Shown piece after piece: positions 35,365 to 44,107 of a stretch of 64,000 nucleotides of DNA (position 1 is its first letter; each line of letters opens with the position of its first letter). The stretch lies in contig NZ_BMER01000004.1 of NCBI RefSeq assembly GCF_014636865.1, forward strand, positions 186,001 to 250,000, given 5' to 3'. This DNA is from Parapedobacter pyrenivorans (GTDB taxonomy: Bacteria; Bacteroidota; Bacteroidia; Sphingobacteriales; Sphingobacteriaceae). The notes under the pieces were generated by a model. That model was not told where the DNA came from, made no database searches, and saw only the letters and a list, made by a program, of their open reading frames with translations. A program made the position numbers and the translations under genes.

Positions 35365-38007
35365 TCAATTCCCGATTCGTTGCTGTTCTTCCTCTGCACT
35401 CTGCTCAATCTTTCTATTGCTAAACGTTTTGCCTGATGATATGGTATAGCTGAAGGATAGGCCCACGGTTCGGGTGGGGCGCTTCTGGTAAAAATACACG
35501 GTGGCACCACGGTCTTGGGTGACTTCGCGCTCGCGCGCCGTGTTGAAGATATCGGTAACGTTGAGCCGCAGCCGGGCTTGATTGTTCCATAGGCGCTTAG
35601 TGAAGCCGATGTCTACGCTACAGTAATCCGCCATTTCCGAATTGGCCGTGAGGTAAGGCGATCGGTAGAACGCAAACAGGTCGGCATCGCCGATCTTTTT
35701 GATCGTGAATACCTGATAGGTACTGATGTTGAGTGATGTATTGCGGTAGTCGGCTTCGGCTATCCGATAGCGCAAGAGATACACGTTCATGTTGTTGGTC
35801 ATCGACCACCACGGCTTCACCTTCACCGGCGCATATATACTGGTACCATAGCGGTGGCTGCTACCGAAATTCCGGATTTGGTATTCAATCATCTTATCGA
35901 CGGATTCCGCATACTGGGCCATCATGTTGCTGGTGGTTGCGTAATAGATATCCCACGATAGTCCACCCATCAGCGTGACGCCTGCTTCCACACGGTCGGT
36001 ATACTCGGGCAGCAGGTCCGGGTTGCCGATCTGGGCCAGGAAGTCGTAAAACTGCAACCGATAGGGGTTGAGCGCCGAAAACGACGGCCTGCTCAACCTG
36101 CGGGTGTAATTGAGCACCAGCGACTTTTTGCCCGCGCTGTCCAACCGGTGTAGGAGGAATACCGACGGAAACAGGTTCACATAGGATCGCCGGAAGCGGA
36201 TGTCTGCACTTACGGAATGACCATCCATGATGGTCTGCTCCGCCCGGAGCCCCACCTGTGCGCTGAACCGCTTAAATTGGCGTTCGAGTGCGGCATAGCC
36301 CATCAATAGCTGCTCCTGATACCGGAAACGGTTGCTTCGCCCGGGGTCAAGTAGCCATTGGCCGGATTCGAATTGTTCGTGTATGACTTCATTGTCCCGA
36401 TCGGTATTCGTGAATTTTAGTCCGGCTTTGAGCTGTATGGCATCCAGCCATCGGTTGTAATCGGTTTGCACACTATACAGGCGCGTGGTACTGGGCGTCG
36501 CATTGCGGAACACGGCATCCCGTTGCGGATCGGTGTAACGGGAGTGGAATTCATTGGTGTTGGGGTTTTCACTGTCCAGGTAATCGGCGAGTACTTTCAA
36601 TCCGGATCCGAGGCTGTCGGTTTTCCAGCTGTAGTTCAATGTAGCACTGTTCAATCCGGGCGTCCGCGTCCAATCGGATGTGGCCGATCCTTCCGTTACA
36701 TGCTGCGGGTCGATCAACGCGATGTCTGTATCAAATCGCTGGAGCAGTTTGCCGCGATTCAGGTTGGTCTGGAGGCCGACGGATTGATTCGCACTGAATT
36801 CATAGATGGCACCCAAGCGCAGCATCGCCTGTTGGTTGTTGTTTTCGCGATCGGTAAAGCTGCTGTAGGCATGCTGGTCCGGATACCGGATATCGTTGGT
36901 TGCGATATAGGCACTGCGATCCCGGTTATACCCCCCGGTGCCGAAAACATAGAGGTTCTTGATTTTGTAATTGAGGGTAGCGCCCACGCCATATGCAGGC
37001 CGCTGCACCTGTTGGCGATACTGCGTGTTGAGCGTGCCGGTAAACCCTTCATCGCGCCCCTGTTTCAACAGGATGTGCACGATGCCGCCGGAACCCTCGG
37101 CCTCAAACTCCGCAGGCGGATTGGGCAGGATTTCGATCTTGGCAATATCTTCTGACCGCAAGGTACGTAGGTATTCTGCCAGATCGGTGGCCGACATACG
37201 CTGCACCACGTCATTGATCATGACCATCACCGATTGCCCCCGCAGGCTGATGTTGCCGTTGGGGTCTACCCACAGTCCGGGTGACTTCTGCAGGATTTCC
37301 AAGCCGTTGCTCCCGGTTTCCAGGATACTTCCGGCTACGTTGACGATGAACCGGTCGGCCCGTCGTTCGATGGGCGGTCGCGAAGCTTGTACCTGCACTT
37401 CGGCCAGTAGATGGTGATCCCTCTTTAGGGTAATCGCAGTGAGCTGAGCCGTATCGGGATACACAAAGGCGAACGCCACGGATTGGAAACCGATGGAGGT
37501 TACCTTCACCGTATAGGATTGCCCGGCGTCGAATGCATACCGAAAGCTGAAATGGCCTTGCCTATCCGTGGTACTTCCGGTGAGAAAGCGGTCGGCCGCA
37601 TACAATCCGACCGATGCAAAGGCGAGCGGGCGGTCGGCACTATTGCGTACGTGGCCCCGGATCCGTATGCCTTTAGCCTCGGCGGGCTGCTGTATGCCAT
37701 GCAGCTTCAGACTACTTACTACTAATGTTTTGTCGGATAGCTCGCGGTAAAACAGGTCGTGCCCGGGCAGGACGTTTTGAAGCAGCTCATCAATGGCGTA
37801 TTCACCGGGGGCAACGGATACGGCCATGCTATCGGTAACGACGTCGTTGCTGTAAATCACGTGGTACCTGGATTGCCGGGCGATGATTTCCAATACCGCG
37901 ACCAATGAACGCTGTTCATGGTTGATCCGGATTGATCCGCTTTGGGCGACTAGCCGATAACTGCTTAGCAGCAGCAGAAGGAAGAGCAGGTAGGGATGGT
38001 TTCTCAA
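35365..38007 (-). CDS. TonB-dependent outer-membrane transducer with STN signalling domain
   Basis: An 880-residue outer-membrane protein. After the signal peptide (residues 1-21) comes an STN domain (about 25-98: LVAVLEIIARQSRYHVIYSN), which contacts FecR-type anti-sigma factors, then a carboxypeptidase-regulatory-like domain (IRGHVRNSADRPLAFASVGL), a plug (about 200-320) and a barrel of the OMP_b-brl_3 type. The FecR and ECF sigma genes lie immediately upstream in the same direction (3 bp to fecR), so ligand binding here should trigger the sigma factor. The ligand, an iron complex or a glycan, cannot be told. Confidence 0.92.
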   Translation of the reverse strand: MRNHPYLLFLLLLLSSYRLVAQSGSIRINHEQRSLVAVLEIIARQSRYHVIYSNDVVTDSMAVSVAPGEYAIDELLQNVLPGHDLFYRELSDKTLVVSSLKLHGIQQPAEAKGIRIRGHVRNSADRPLAFASVGLYAADRFLTGSTTDRQGHFSFRYAFDAGQSYTVKVTSIGFQSVAFAFVYPDTAQLTAITLKRDHHLLAEVQVQASRPPIERRADRFIVNVAGSILETGSNGLEILQKSPGLWVDPNGNISLRGQSVMVMINDVVQRMSATDLAEYLRTLRSEDIAKIEILPNPPAEFEAEGSGGIVHILLKQGRDEGFTGTLNTQYRQQVQRPAYGVGATLNYKIKNLYVFGTGGYNRDRSAYIATNDIRYPDQHAYSSFTDRENNNQQAMLRLGAIYEFSANQSVGLQTNLNRGKLLQRFDTDIALIDPQHVTEGSATSDWTRTPGLNSATLNYSWKTDSLGSGLKVLADYLDSENPNTNEFHSRYTDPQRDAVFRNATPSTTRLYSVQTDYNRWLDAIQLKAGLKFTNTDRDNEVIHEQFESGQWLLDPGRSNRFRYQEQLLMGYAALERQFKRFSAQVGLRAEQTIMDGHSVSADIRFRRSYVNLFPSVFLLHRLDSAGKKSLVLNYTRRLSRPSFSALNPYRLQFYDFLAQIGNPDLLPEYTDRVEAGVTLMGGLSWDIYYATTSNMMAQYAESVDKMIEYQIRNFGSSHRYGTSIYAPVKVKPWWSMTNNMNVYLLRYRIAEADYRNTSLNISTYQVFTIKKIGDADLFAFYRSPYLTANSEMADYCSVDIGFTKRLWNNQARLRLNVTDIFNTAREREVTQDRGATVYFYQKRPTRTVGLSFSYTISSGKTFSNRKIEQSAEEEQQRIGN

Positions 38008-38010
38008 GGT

Positions 38011-39060
38011 CTATTCGATTACAATCCGATTTTCCGTTTCAAAGCGATACGTGAATGGATAGGCTACCTGCAACACTTTCAATACGTTTTCCAAAGATGT
38101 GTCGTCATCAAATGCACCGGTGAATCGGATGTCATTTAGTTGTTCAGGACGCACAATGAATTGTACCTTGAATTTTTTACTGATGCGGCGAAGCACACCT
38201 TCCAACGTTTCCACATGGAATGTAAGGGAATCCGCCGTGGGCCACCAGCCCAGTTCGTTTAAAAGCGAATCTTTTGAAAAAGTGGTCAACGCCGCTTGGG
38301 TTTGATTGCGTCTGACTTCCAGTTGCTGCATGGGGGATAGTCGAACAGGGGAGCCCTGTCCTGTTGTGCTATCGGGTACGCCGGATACTTCGACGGCGCC
38401 TTCAAGCAACGCAACGGTTGCCGAAGGAGCATCTTCATACGCACGGACCTGAAAAGTGGTGCCAACTACCCGTACCTGTAACGGACCAGCGTGGACAACC
38501 AGCGGAAGTGCGCTGTTTTTCGCTACCTCGAAATAGGCTTCTCCGGCCAAGTTGATGGTGCGGTTGTGCTTGCCGAAATCGGCATTATACCGTAGGATAG
38601 AGGAGGGGTTTAGCACAATAAATGTACCATCCGCCAAGGTGATGAACTGTTTGTCGGTCTCGGTTCTGATTTCGGCAAATGCCGGTTCGGCAGGCATCCG
38701 GAAGTACCAGTATAGGGCCATTCCAATGCCGATGCAAAACAAAATCGTGGCCGCCAGACGTAGCCAGTTACCGCGTCCACTGATCCGGTCCGGTGGCGCT
38801 TCCTGATCAGCTGAATCGTGGGTAACGTCCGGGGACTCTGCGGATTCCTCGGCCTCGATGGCTTCCCATAGCCCCGCCAAGTTGATGCGATTGGCCATAG
38901 TCGGCCGTCGCTTTGTCTGAAAATACAGATCCAAAACTTCCGCCTGCCGTTTAAAGCCAACATTTGTCTCCCGGATTTCCCCCAGCTTACGCGCCTCTTC
39001 CGGTGGCAGCGAGCCGGCTAGTTTTCGGGAAAGTAACTGTAAAAAAACTTCTTTATCCAT
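38011..39060 (-). CDS. FecR-family anti-sigma factor
   Basis: A 349-residue inner-membrane protein. An N-terminal cytoplasmic part (about 1-95) binds the sigma factor, one membrane helix follows (about 100-122, LRLAATILFCIGIGMALYWYF), then the periplasmic FecR domain (about 130-235, LADGTFIVLNPSSILRY, VVGTTFQVRAY) and a C-terminal DUF4974 domain (FHVETLEGVLRRISKKFKV, IRFTGAFDDDTSLENVLKVL). It passes the signal from the STN domain of the downstream transducer to the upstream sigma factor (9-bp gap to its gene). Confidence 0.94.
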   Translation of the reverse strand: MDKEVFLQLLSRKLAGSLPPEEARKLGEIRETNVGFKRQAEVLDLYFQTKRRPTMANRINLAGLWEAIEAEESAESPDVTHDSADQEAPPDRISGRGNWLRLAATILFCIGIGMALYWYFRMPAEPAFAEIRTETDKQFITLADGTFIVLNPSSILRYNADFGKHNRTINLAGEAYFEVAKNSALPLVVHAGPLQVRVVGTTFQVRAYEDAPSATVALLEGAVEVSGVPDSTTGQGSPVRLSPMQQLEVRRNQTQAALTTFSKDSLLNELGWWPTADSLTFHVETLEGVLRRISKKFKVQFIVRPEQLNDIRFTGAFDDDTSLENVLKVLQVAYPFTYRFETENRIVIE

Positions 39061-39069
39061 ATAGCCTCC

Positions 39070-39684
39070 TCAGATAACTAAGAAAAAAAATCGACTGGCG
39101 CGCCCTTGATTGGCATTGCCGGCATCGAAATAGCTTTCCACCACTTCGTTAAGTTGCTTAACGGCCCGGTAAACCTGGTTTTCGACCGTACGCACGGAGA
39201 GACCCAATAGTTCGGCCACTTCCCGGCATTTTAGCCGGTCTTCTTTGACCATCCGGAAAACCGTCCGGCGTTGGTCGGGCATCAGGTCAACCGCTTCCTC
39301 CAAGAGCGTCAACAATTCTTTATACTCCAGCAATTGCTCGGGACTGGCGGTTATGGCTACCTGCAGATTTGCGGGATCCACTTCGTCCAGGGAAACCCGC
39401 GTATGCCTGTTTTCCTTTTTCAGGTACGTGAGGCAGCCGTTCTTCACCGATTGATAGAGGTAACGGGTAGGGTTGTGGATTTCGTGGAGCGCCCCCCTGC
39501 GCAGCCAAACCTGGACGAACAGCTCCGATACCAATTCGTCGGCCGATTCCTCGCGCTTGACGTAGTGTTGCGCAAACTGTTTCAGGTTATCAAAATACCG
39601 GAGGTACAGTTGATCGAATGCTTGCTTTTCGCCTCGTTGTATCCGGGTGAAGAGTTCCTCCATATGCCTGTGATCCTGCGCCAT
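39070..39684 (-). CDS. ECF RNA polymerase sigma factor, Bacteroidota FecI-like
   Basis: A 204-residue sigma factor with region 2 (FDQLYLRYFDNLKQFAQHYV, ADELVSELFVQVWLRR) and region 4 (LMPDQRRTVFRMVKEDRLKC, REVAELLGLSVRTVENQVYRAVK). It is the cytoplasmic output of the FecR/STN system encoded downstream and probably activates that operon. ATG at 39684 is used; an alternative start at 39663 removes only seven residues. It begins 7 bases after the murQ stop, which suggests read-through from murQ. Confidence 0.94.
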   Translation of the reverse strand: MAQDHRHMEELFTRIQRGEKQAFDQLYLRYFDNLKQFAQHYVKREESADELVSELFVQVWLRRGALHEIHNPTRYLYQSVKNGCLTYLKKENRHTRVSLDEVDPANLQVAITASPEQLLEYKELLTLLEEAVDLMPDQRRTVFRMVKEDRLKCREVAELLGLSVRTVENQVYRAVKQLNEVVESYFDAGNANQGRASRFFFLVI

Positions 39685-39691
39685 CGTATGT

Positions 39692-40492
39692 CTATATGGC
39701 TTCTAATGCACGGCGTACATTGCCGTAGCGGTCAATCAGGCACCCGGCGGTTTGGCTATCCAATCCCGTTTCTTCCATCAGGATTGCGATGCCTCGTTGC
39801 TTAAGTTTGTGGTTAGATAGCTGCATATCCACCATCTTGTTTCCCTTAACCCTGCCCAGTCGGATCATGACGGTGGTGCTGATCATGTTTAACACCATTT
39901 TTTGCGCCGTGCCGGCTTTCATGCGGGTGGAGCCGGTGATTAATTCCGGCCCGGTTAGCACCGTAATCGGATACTTCGCTTCCGCAGCTATGGGGCTATC
40001 GGCATTGCAGACCACACATGCGGTGAGCAGCCCATGACGGTTGGCCTGCTGCAATGCGCCGAGTGTATACGGTGTGCTACCCGATGCAGCAATGGCGAGC
40101 AGGGTATCCTGTTCGTTGATAGCAATCGCTTTCAAATCTTTCCAACCTTGGTCCACATGATCTTCCGCAAACTCCACCGCCTTGCGGATAGCCCCATCAC
40201 CTCCGGCAAGGATACCCATCACCTGATCTGCCGGTATGCCAAACGTAGGGGGGCATTCCGAAGCGTCTAACACACCCAATCGGCCGCTCGTGCCTGCTCC
40301 GATATAGACCAGCCGCCCGCCGTTCTCCATGCGCGGCACAAGTGCTTCAACGAATGCCTCGATGTGCGGGAGGGCCTGCTGGACCGCTAGGGCGACCTGT
40401 CTGTCTTCCTGATTGATCTGCTGCAGCAACGTTCCAACCGACTGCTTTTCGAGGGCTATGTACCGTGATGATTGTTCCGTCAGTTTTTCCAT
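39692..40492 (-). CDS. murQ: N-acetylmuramic acid 6-phosphate etherase
   Basis: A 266-residue cytoplasmic lyase with a SIS domain that splits the lactyl ether of MurNAc-6-phosphate to give GlcNAc-6-phosphate and D-lactate in peptidoglycan recycling. The family signatures are clear: YIGAGTSGRLGVLDASECPPTFG (positions about 62-84, containing the phosphosugar-binding Gly-Thr-Ser), VEFAEDH, AIAASGSTPYTLGAL, ELITGSTRMKAGTAQKMVLN and the C-terminal LMEETGLDSQTAGCLI. Length matches short Bacteroidota forms. It stands first in a run with a sigma factor, FecR and a TonB transducer; no MurNAc transporter or kinase is nearby. Confidence 0.95.
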   Translation of the reverse strand: MEKLTEQSSRYIALEKQSVGTLLQQINQEDRQVALAVQQALPHIEAFVEALVPRMENGGRLVYIGAGTSGRLGVLDASECPPTFGIPADQVMGILAGGDGAIRKAVEFAEDHVDQGWKDLKAIAINEQDTLLAIAASGSTPYTLGALQQANRHGLLTACVVCNADSPIAAEAKYPITVLTGPELITGSTRMKAGTAQKMVLNMISTTVMIRLGRVKGNKMVDMQLSNHKLKQRGIAILMEETGLDSQTAGCLIDRYGNVRRALEAI

Positions 40493-40757
40493 GGGTCCTT
40501 TTTAACGCTTAGCTACTTTAACGCTTGATCGCTATGATTATGGTGTTCGCCAAGCTGTATATGGATAAGACGAAAAAAACGAAGAAATTACTCAACAACA
40601 AATAAAAAAAACTTTTTCTTGTTATTCCACAACGGAAAGGGGAGTGGAAGGCGGGATACCTTCCGAAGATCGGGCGGCTTAGCGGGAGAAGGGCGGAAGA
40701 AAAGCGGTTTGTAGCAACCGAACGCCGGGGTTCGTCTCCTGATAAAACGCATGGTTG

Positions 40758-41183
40758 ATGAAATGCATAGCTTACATACTACTGGCAGGGATAGCGGCGC
40801 TATCTTGTGATAAAACCGAATCGAAAGGGGACTGTGGATCGGTGGCTTGTACCGAGGTGTTTATGTCGGTCAGCGTAAAAGTGATCGATACGGAAGGGAA
40901 ACCGGTAGCATTGGATAGCATCAAGGTAACCCGGTTGCCGGATCAGGAAGACCTCACCCGGGAATACGACGAAGAAACCTGGCGCGTATTCAGCAAAGCG
41001 GGGTCGTATCCCATTGCCGACGATTCGGACGGCGGTCGGCTGCCGCGCCATACCGATATCAACGTGAAATTCCGGGGCTATATCGAGAGTCGCGAAGTAG
41101 CCAATTCCGATTACGTCGTTACCTTTGATTGTTGCCACATCGGCTTGGTTTCCGGCGAGCGGGAGCTGGTGGTGAGCCGTTAG
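40758..41183 (+). CDS. Small lipoprotein of unknown function
   Basis: A 141-residue protein with a lipoprotein signal (IAALSC, Cys17) and a compact beta-rich domain that resembles carboxypeptidase-regulatory-like folds (VSVKVIDTEGKPVALDSIKVTRL). Three further cysteines (CGSVACT and the late FDCCHIG) could form disulfides. ATG at 40758 is used; the codon before it is a TTG. It stands alone between the murQ promoter region and a convergent acetyltransferase gene. No family is recognised. Confidence 0.7.
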   Translation: MKCIAYILLAGIAALSCDKTESKGDCGSVACTEVFMSVSVKVIDTEGKPVALDSIKVTRLPDQEDLTREYDEETWRVFSKAGSYPIADDSDGGRLPRHTDINVKFRGYIESREVANSDYVVTFDCCHIGLVSGERELVVSR

Positions 41184-41221
41184 CTTATTTGTCCGAAAAC
41201 ACAAGCAAAGCGCAGTAAATT

Positions 41222-41749
41222 CTATCTCTTTTGCGCCTTGCTGATCGCATATACAAAATTGAGCTTGGCTGTTTCGCCAAAATAGGTGACTTCCTGCTGC
41301 CCGACCTTTACCGCACCTAGCCGCGAGATGGCGATTTGTGAGCGGATGTTGGCTGCGCCGACATGAAAATTGACCTGATCCACGAATTGAAAGATGTAAT
41401 CGAGCATGAGGGCTTTTGCCTGCTGGTTTATACCTTTACCCCAATAGGCTGTGGCGTAAAACGTAAAGCCGATAAAGATACTGTTGTCTTCGGGTCGGTA
41501 ATCATAAAAGCGCGTGCTTCCGATGGTCATTCCGGTCGTTTTATCGACGACCTTGAATGCGCCGCCACTCTGCATCGCCCCTTCGAAGAACGTGCGGAAT
41601 ACGTCTTTTTTCCAGCGATCCTTATTGGGGTGTTGCTGCCAGATTTCGGGATCGGAAGCCACGGTATACAGGGCGTCGAAATCACTTTCCTTTAAAGGTT
41701 GAATAACGATCCGCTCATTTTCCAGTGTGGGTTGTAGTGCGATGGTCAT
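41222..41749 (-). CDS. GNAT-family N-acetyltransferase
   Basis: A 175-residue acetyl-CoA-dependent acetyltransferase of the RimJ/RimL-like GNAT_3 type. Visible are the N-terminal RIVIQPLKESDFDALYTVA, the central MTIGSTRFYDYRPEDNSIFIGFTFYA and the acetyl-CoA loop YWGKGINQQAKALMLDYIF. Targets in this family include ribosomal proteins, amino acids and antibiotics; none can be assigned. It is a lone gene, transcribed away from the phosphodiester glycosidase gene. Confidence 0.88.
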   Translation of the reverse strand: MTIALQPTLENERIVIQPLKESDFDALYTVASDPEIWQQHPNKDRWKKDVFRTFFEGAMQSGGAFKVVDKTTGMTIGSTRFYDYRPEDNSIFIGFTFYATAYWGKGINQQAKALMLDYIFQFVDQVNFHVGAANIRSQIAISRLGAVKVGQQEVTYFGETAKLNFVYAISKAQKR

Positions 41750-42062
41750 GGATTTAATGTTTGTAGTCAGTTCGCTTGTCGCGCAATGGCCTTATGGATA
41801 GGAATATTTTGATCGGGCATCGTTATTCGTTTTGAGTACTGCAAAATTACGACGATTTCGAGTTGTTTTGGTAGTCCAATTGTAAGATAATGGATAGTCC
41901 AAATTTGATAAGAAGGTTAAGGAACCGTTTTTGGGTGTATCGCCCGATGACGGTACATCGTTGAGAACCGTGAAACCCCTGACCGATCCTCGCGGTTCAC
42001 TGTTGCTGAAATATGCGATTTGCAATGATTAGAGCTGATGTGGAATTGCTAACTTTGGCCGT
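41750..42062. other. Divergent intergenic region, 313 bp
   Basis: Lies between two divergent genes. TAACTTTG at 42050-42057 and, on the minus strand, TAATTTTG at 41842-41849 match the -7 pattern TAnnTTTG, but neither has a -33 element at 19 bases. A 77-codon minus-strand frame (41792-42025) has no protein-like features and I treat it as chance. Confidence 0.5.
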
Positions 42063-42902
42063 ATGAAGCGAAACATACTGTCAATTATTGCAGGCCTGTT
42101 ATGGCTTGTCCAGCCGGCCTTCGGGCAGTCGGCCGATTCGGTAGCTGTGGTAACGAAATCGTGGTCTGTTAAATCTATTGCAAAAGGTATAGTATGGAAA
42201 CATGGGCATTTCGAACAATTATTCGGAAGTCACCAGGATGTGAACTTAGTAGCGATTGATCTGAAGAAATATCGTCGGAAAATCCATATCGCCGCGGATT
42301 CGGCCCGGTTGGACAGCACTTCGCAAATTGCGGCCGCATATGGAGCCGTAGTGGCCATCAATGGGGGATTCTTTGATATGAAAAACGGCGGTTCGGTTGA
42401 TTTTGTGAAGGTGGATAATCAAGTCGTCAACCGTACACGAGCGCAAACCGAGCGCGCCGATGCGGTGCTGCTAATCTCGAGAAGAAAGACCGAAATCCAA
42501 TCAGCGGCCTCCATAGATTACGAATATAACAAGGTGCCGAACGTAATGCTATCCGGTCCGCTGCTGATCCAGGACGGGGTCGCAGAGGTTTTGAATTCCA
42601 ATCCATTCAATGACAACCGCCACCCGCGAAGTGCCGTTGCAACAACAGTCGATGGGAAACTGATCTTTGTCGTTGTGGATGGCCGGAACAAGCTATCGGC
42701 AGGTATGAACCTTGACGAGCTGACGAAAATGCTGGGCTGGTTGGGTGCAGACGACGCGATGAACCTAGATGGTGGGGGAAGCAGTACCTTGTATGTAAAG
42801 GGAGCAACGGAAACCGGCGTGGTCAACCACCCTTCTGACAACAAGAAATTTGACCATATGGGGCAACGACCGGTGGCCAATATTGTTTACGTTGAACTGT
42901 GA
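42063..42902 (+). CDS. Exported phosphodiester glycosidase family protein (NAGPA/DUF2233 type)
   Basis: A 279-residue secreted protein with signal peptide (LLWLVQPAFGQ, cleavage near residue 22). The phosphodiester glycosidase fold is marked by VVAINGGFFDMKNG (about residues 96-109), HPRSAVATTVDGKLIFVVVDGR (split about 189-210) and MNLDGGGSSTLYVKG (about 236-250). The animal homologue removes GlcNAc from mannose-6-phosphate diesters; bacterial members are thought to act on cell-wall glycophosphodiesters. The downstream gene is a GH43 enzyme with its own promoter and operator-like repeat, so the two may not be co-regulated. Confidence 0.88.
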   Translation: MKRNILSIIAGLLWLVQPAFGQSADSVAVVTKSWSVKSIAKGIVWKHGHFEQLFGSHQDVNLVAIDLKKYRRKIHIAADSARLDSTSQIAAAYGAVVAINGGFFDMKNGGSVDFVKVDNQVVNRTRAQTERADAVLLISRRKTEIQSAASIDYEYNKVPNVMLSGPLLIQDGVAEVLNSNPFNDNRHPRSAVATTVDGKLIFVVVDGRNKLSAGMNLDELTKMLGWLGADDAMNLDGGGSSTLYVKGATETGVVNHPSDNKKFDHMGQRPVANIVYVEL

Positions 42903-42913
42903 CCAACTTGTCG

Positions 42914-42970
42914 ATTCCTTTTATACGCAACGCGACTATATTGCATATAAAAGGAATTTATCTAAGTTTG
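42914..42970 (+). promoter_or_regulatory. Promoter with a 12-bp inverted repeat upstream of the GH43 gene
   Basis: TTG (42941-42943) and TAAGTTTG (42963-42970) with a 19-base spacer match the Bacteroidota -33/-7 pattern. A perfect 12-bp inverted repeat, ATTCCTTTTATA (42914-42925) with TATAAAAGGAAT (42946-42957), brackets the -33 element, with 20 bases between the arms. That geometry suits a dimeric repressor. As an RNA it is a weak terminator for the gene ending at 42902. Confidence 0.6.
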
Positions 42971-43001
42971 CAATTTGGACTTAACCCCCTATATCAATTC
43001 A

Positions 43002-44036
43002 ATGAACAAAGCGATTTATTTGCTGCTGGTCTGTTTGCTAGCGCATAACGTGATCCAAGCGCAGGAAAAGACGTTCGTCAACCCGCTGCGTAAAGGTGCC
43101 GATCCATTTGTGATGAAGCATGAAGGACGCTACTATACCATTTTCAATGGCGGCGGAGGGATAACGGTTACGGAATCCCGTTTCTTGACTAAATTTGAAA
43201 AAACAGCGGTGGTGTGGACACCGCCTGAAAATGCTTGGAACAGCTATAATATCTGGGCACCTGAAATTCACGTAATCGATGGCAAATGGTACATTTATTA
43301 TGCTGGGTCGGTACATAACGGAGCGCCGTTTTATGCACAGCGAGCAGGTGTGCTGGAAGCCGACAATCCGTTTGGTCCATATGTAGACAAGGGGATGTAT
43401 TATACCGGTGATGACCCGGAAACGAAGAAGGATAATTGCTGGGCCATAGACATGACGTTGTTGCAGCATCGGGGGAAGAATTACGCCGTGTGGTCTGGCT
43501 GGACGGCATTGCATGACCACCATGATGTGGATCAATATTTATACATTGCTGAACTGATCGACCCGTACACGCTGGGTAAACGGGTATTGCTGTCAAAACC
43601 CGAGTTGCCATGGGAGAAAGGAGATCATATCGCGCTGCAGGAAGGGCCGCAGGTACTGAAGCATGCGGACGATGTGTTTATCATGTACTCCACACGGGGC
43701 TCTTGGACCGAGCATTATAAAATGGGCCAGTTGCGGTTAAAATCGCCGGATAGTAACCCGCTGGATCCCGAGGCTTGGACCAAGGCAGAACAATCGGTGT
43801 TTAAAGGTACGGATACGGTACACGGTGTGGGCCATGCCAGCATGACCACTTCGCCCGATGATACGGAATATTGGATCTACTACCACTCTAAATTGCAGTT
43901 GGATGGCGGATGGAATAACCGGCACGTATTTCTCCAAAAATTTACATTCAATGTAGACGGAAACCCGGATTTTGGCACGCCAAGCGGCTCATCGACACTA
44001 GATCGCCCTTCCGGTGAGGTGGAATTGGAGCGCTAG
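43002..44036 (+). CDS. GH43-family exported glycoside hydrolase
   Basis: A 344-residue enzyme with signal peptide (IYLLLVCLLAHNVIQAQ, cleavage near 21) and a single five-bladed propeller. The GH43 triad is visible: base D34 (KGADPFVMKHEGRYY), pKa modulator D150 (CWAIDMTLLQ) and acid E214 (LQEGPQVLK). WAPEIHVIDGKWYIYY is also typical. Such enzymes remove arabinose or xylose from plant polysaccharides; the subfamily is not assigned. ATG at 43002 fits the promoter at 42941-42970, leaving a leader of about 25 bases. It is a single-gene unit with no SusCD nearby. Confidence 0.9.
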   Translation: MNKAIYLLLVCLLAHNVIQAQEKTFVNPLRKGADPFVMKHEGRYYTIFNGGGGITVTESRFLTKFEKTAVVWTPPENAWNSYNIWAPEIHVIDGKWYIYYAGSVHNGAPFYAQRAGVLEADNPFGPYVDKGMYYTGDDPETKKDNCWAIDMTLLQHRGKNYAVWSGWTALHDHHDVDQYLYIAELIDPYTLGKRVLLSKPELPWEKGDHIALQEGPQVLKHADDVFIMYSTRGSWTEHYKMGQLRLKSPDSNPLDPEAWTKAEQSVFKGTDTVHGVGHASMTTSPDDTEYWIYYHSKLQLDGGWNNRHVFLQKFTFNVDGNPDFGTPSGSSTLDRPSGEVELER

Positions 44037-44107
44037 GACCGGTGCAGCCGCCAGCATAGTCATGAGGCGGCGAGCATGAGGATGCTGCTAAAGCCGATGA
44101 GCCATAG

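Noticed and set aside
41792-42025. 77-codon minus-strand frame between two divergent genes
   Set aside because: Composition and lack of motifs look random, and it occupies the place where two promoters are expected.
44047-44071. GCCGCC...GGCGGC hairpin after the GH43 gene as terminator
   Set aside because: The stem is only 6 bp with a 13-base loop and no T run on either strand; kept out of the feature list.
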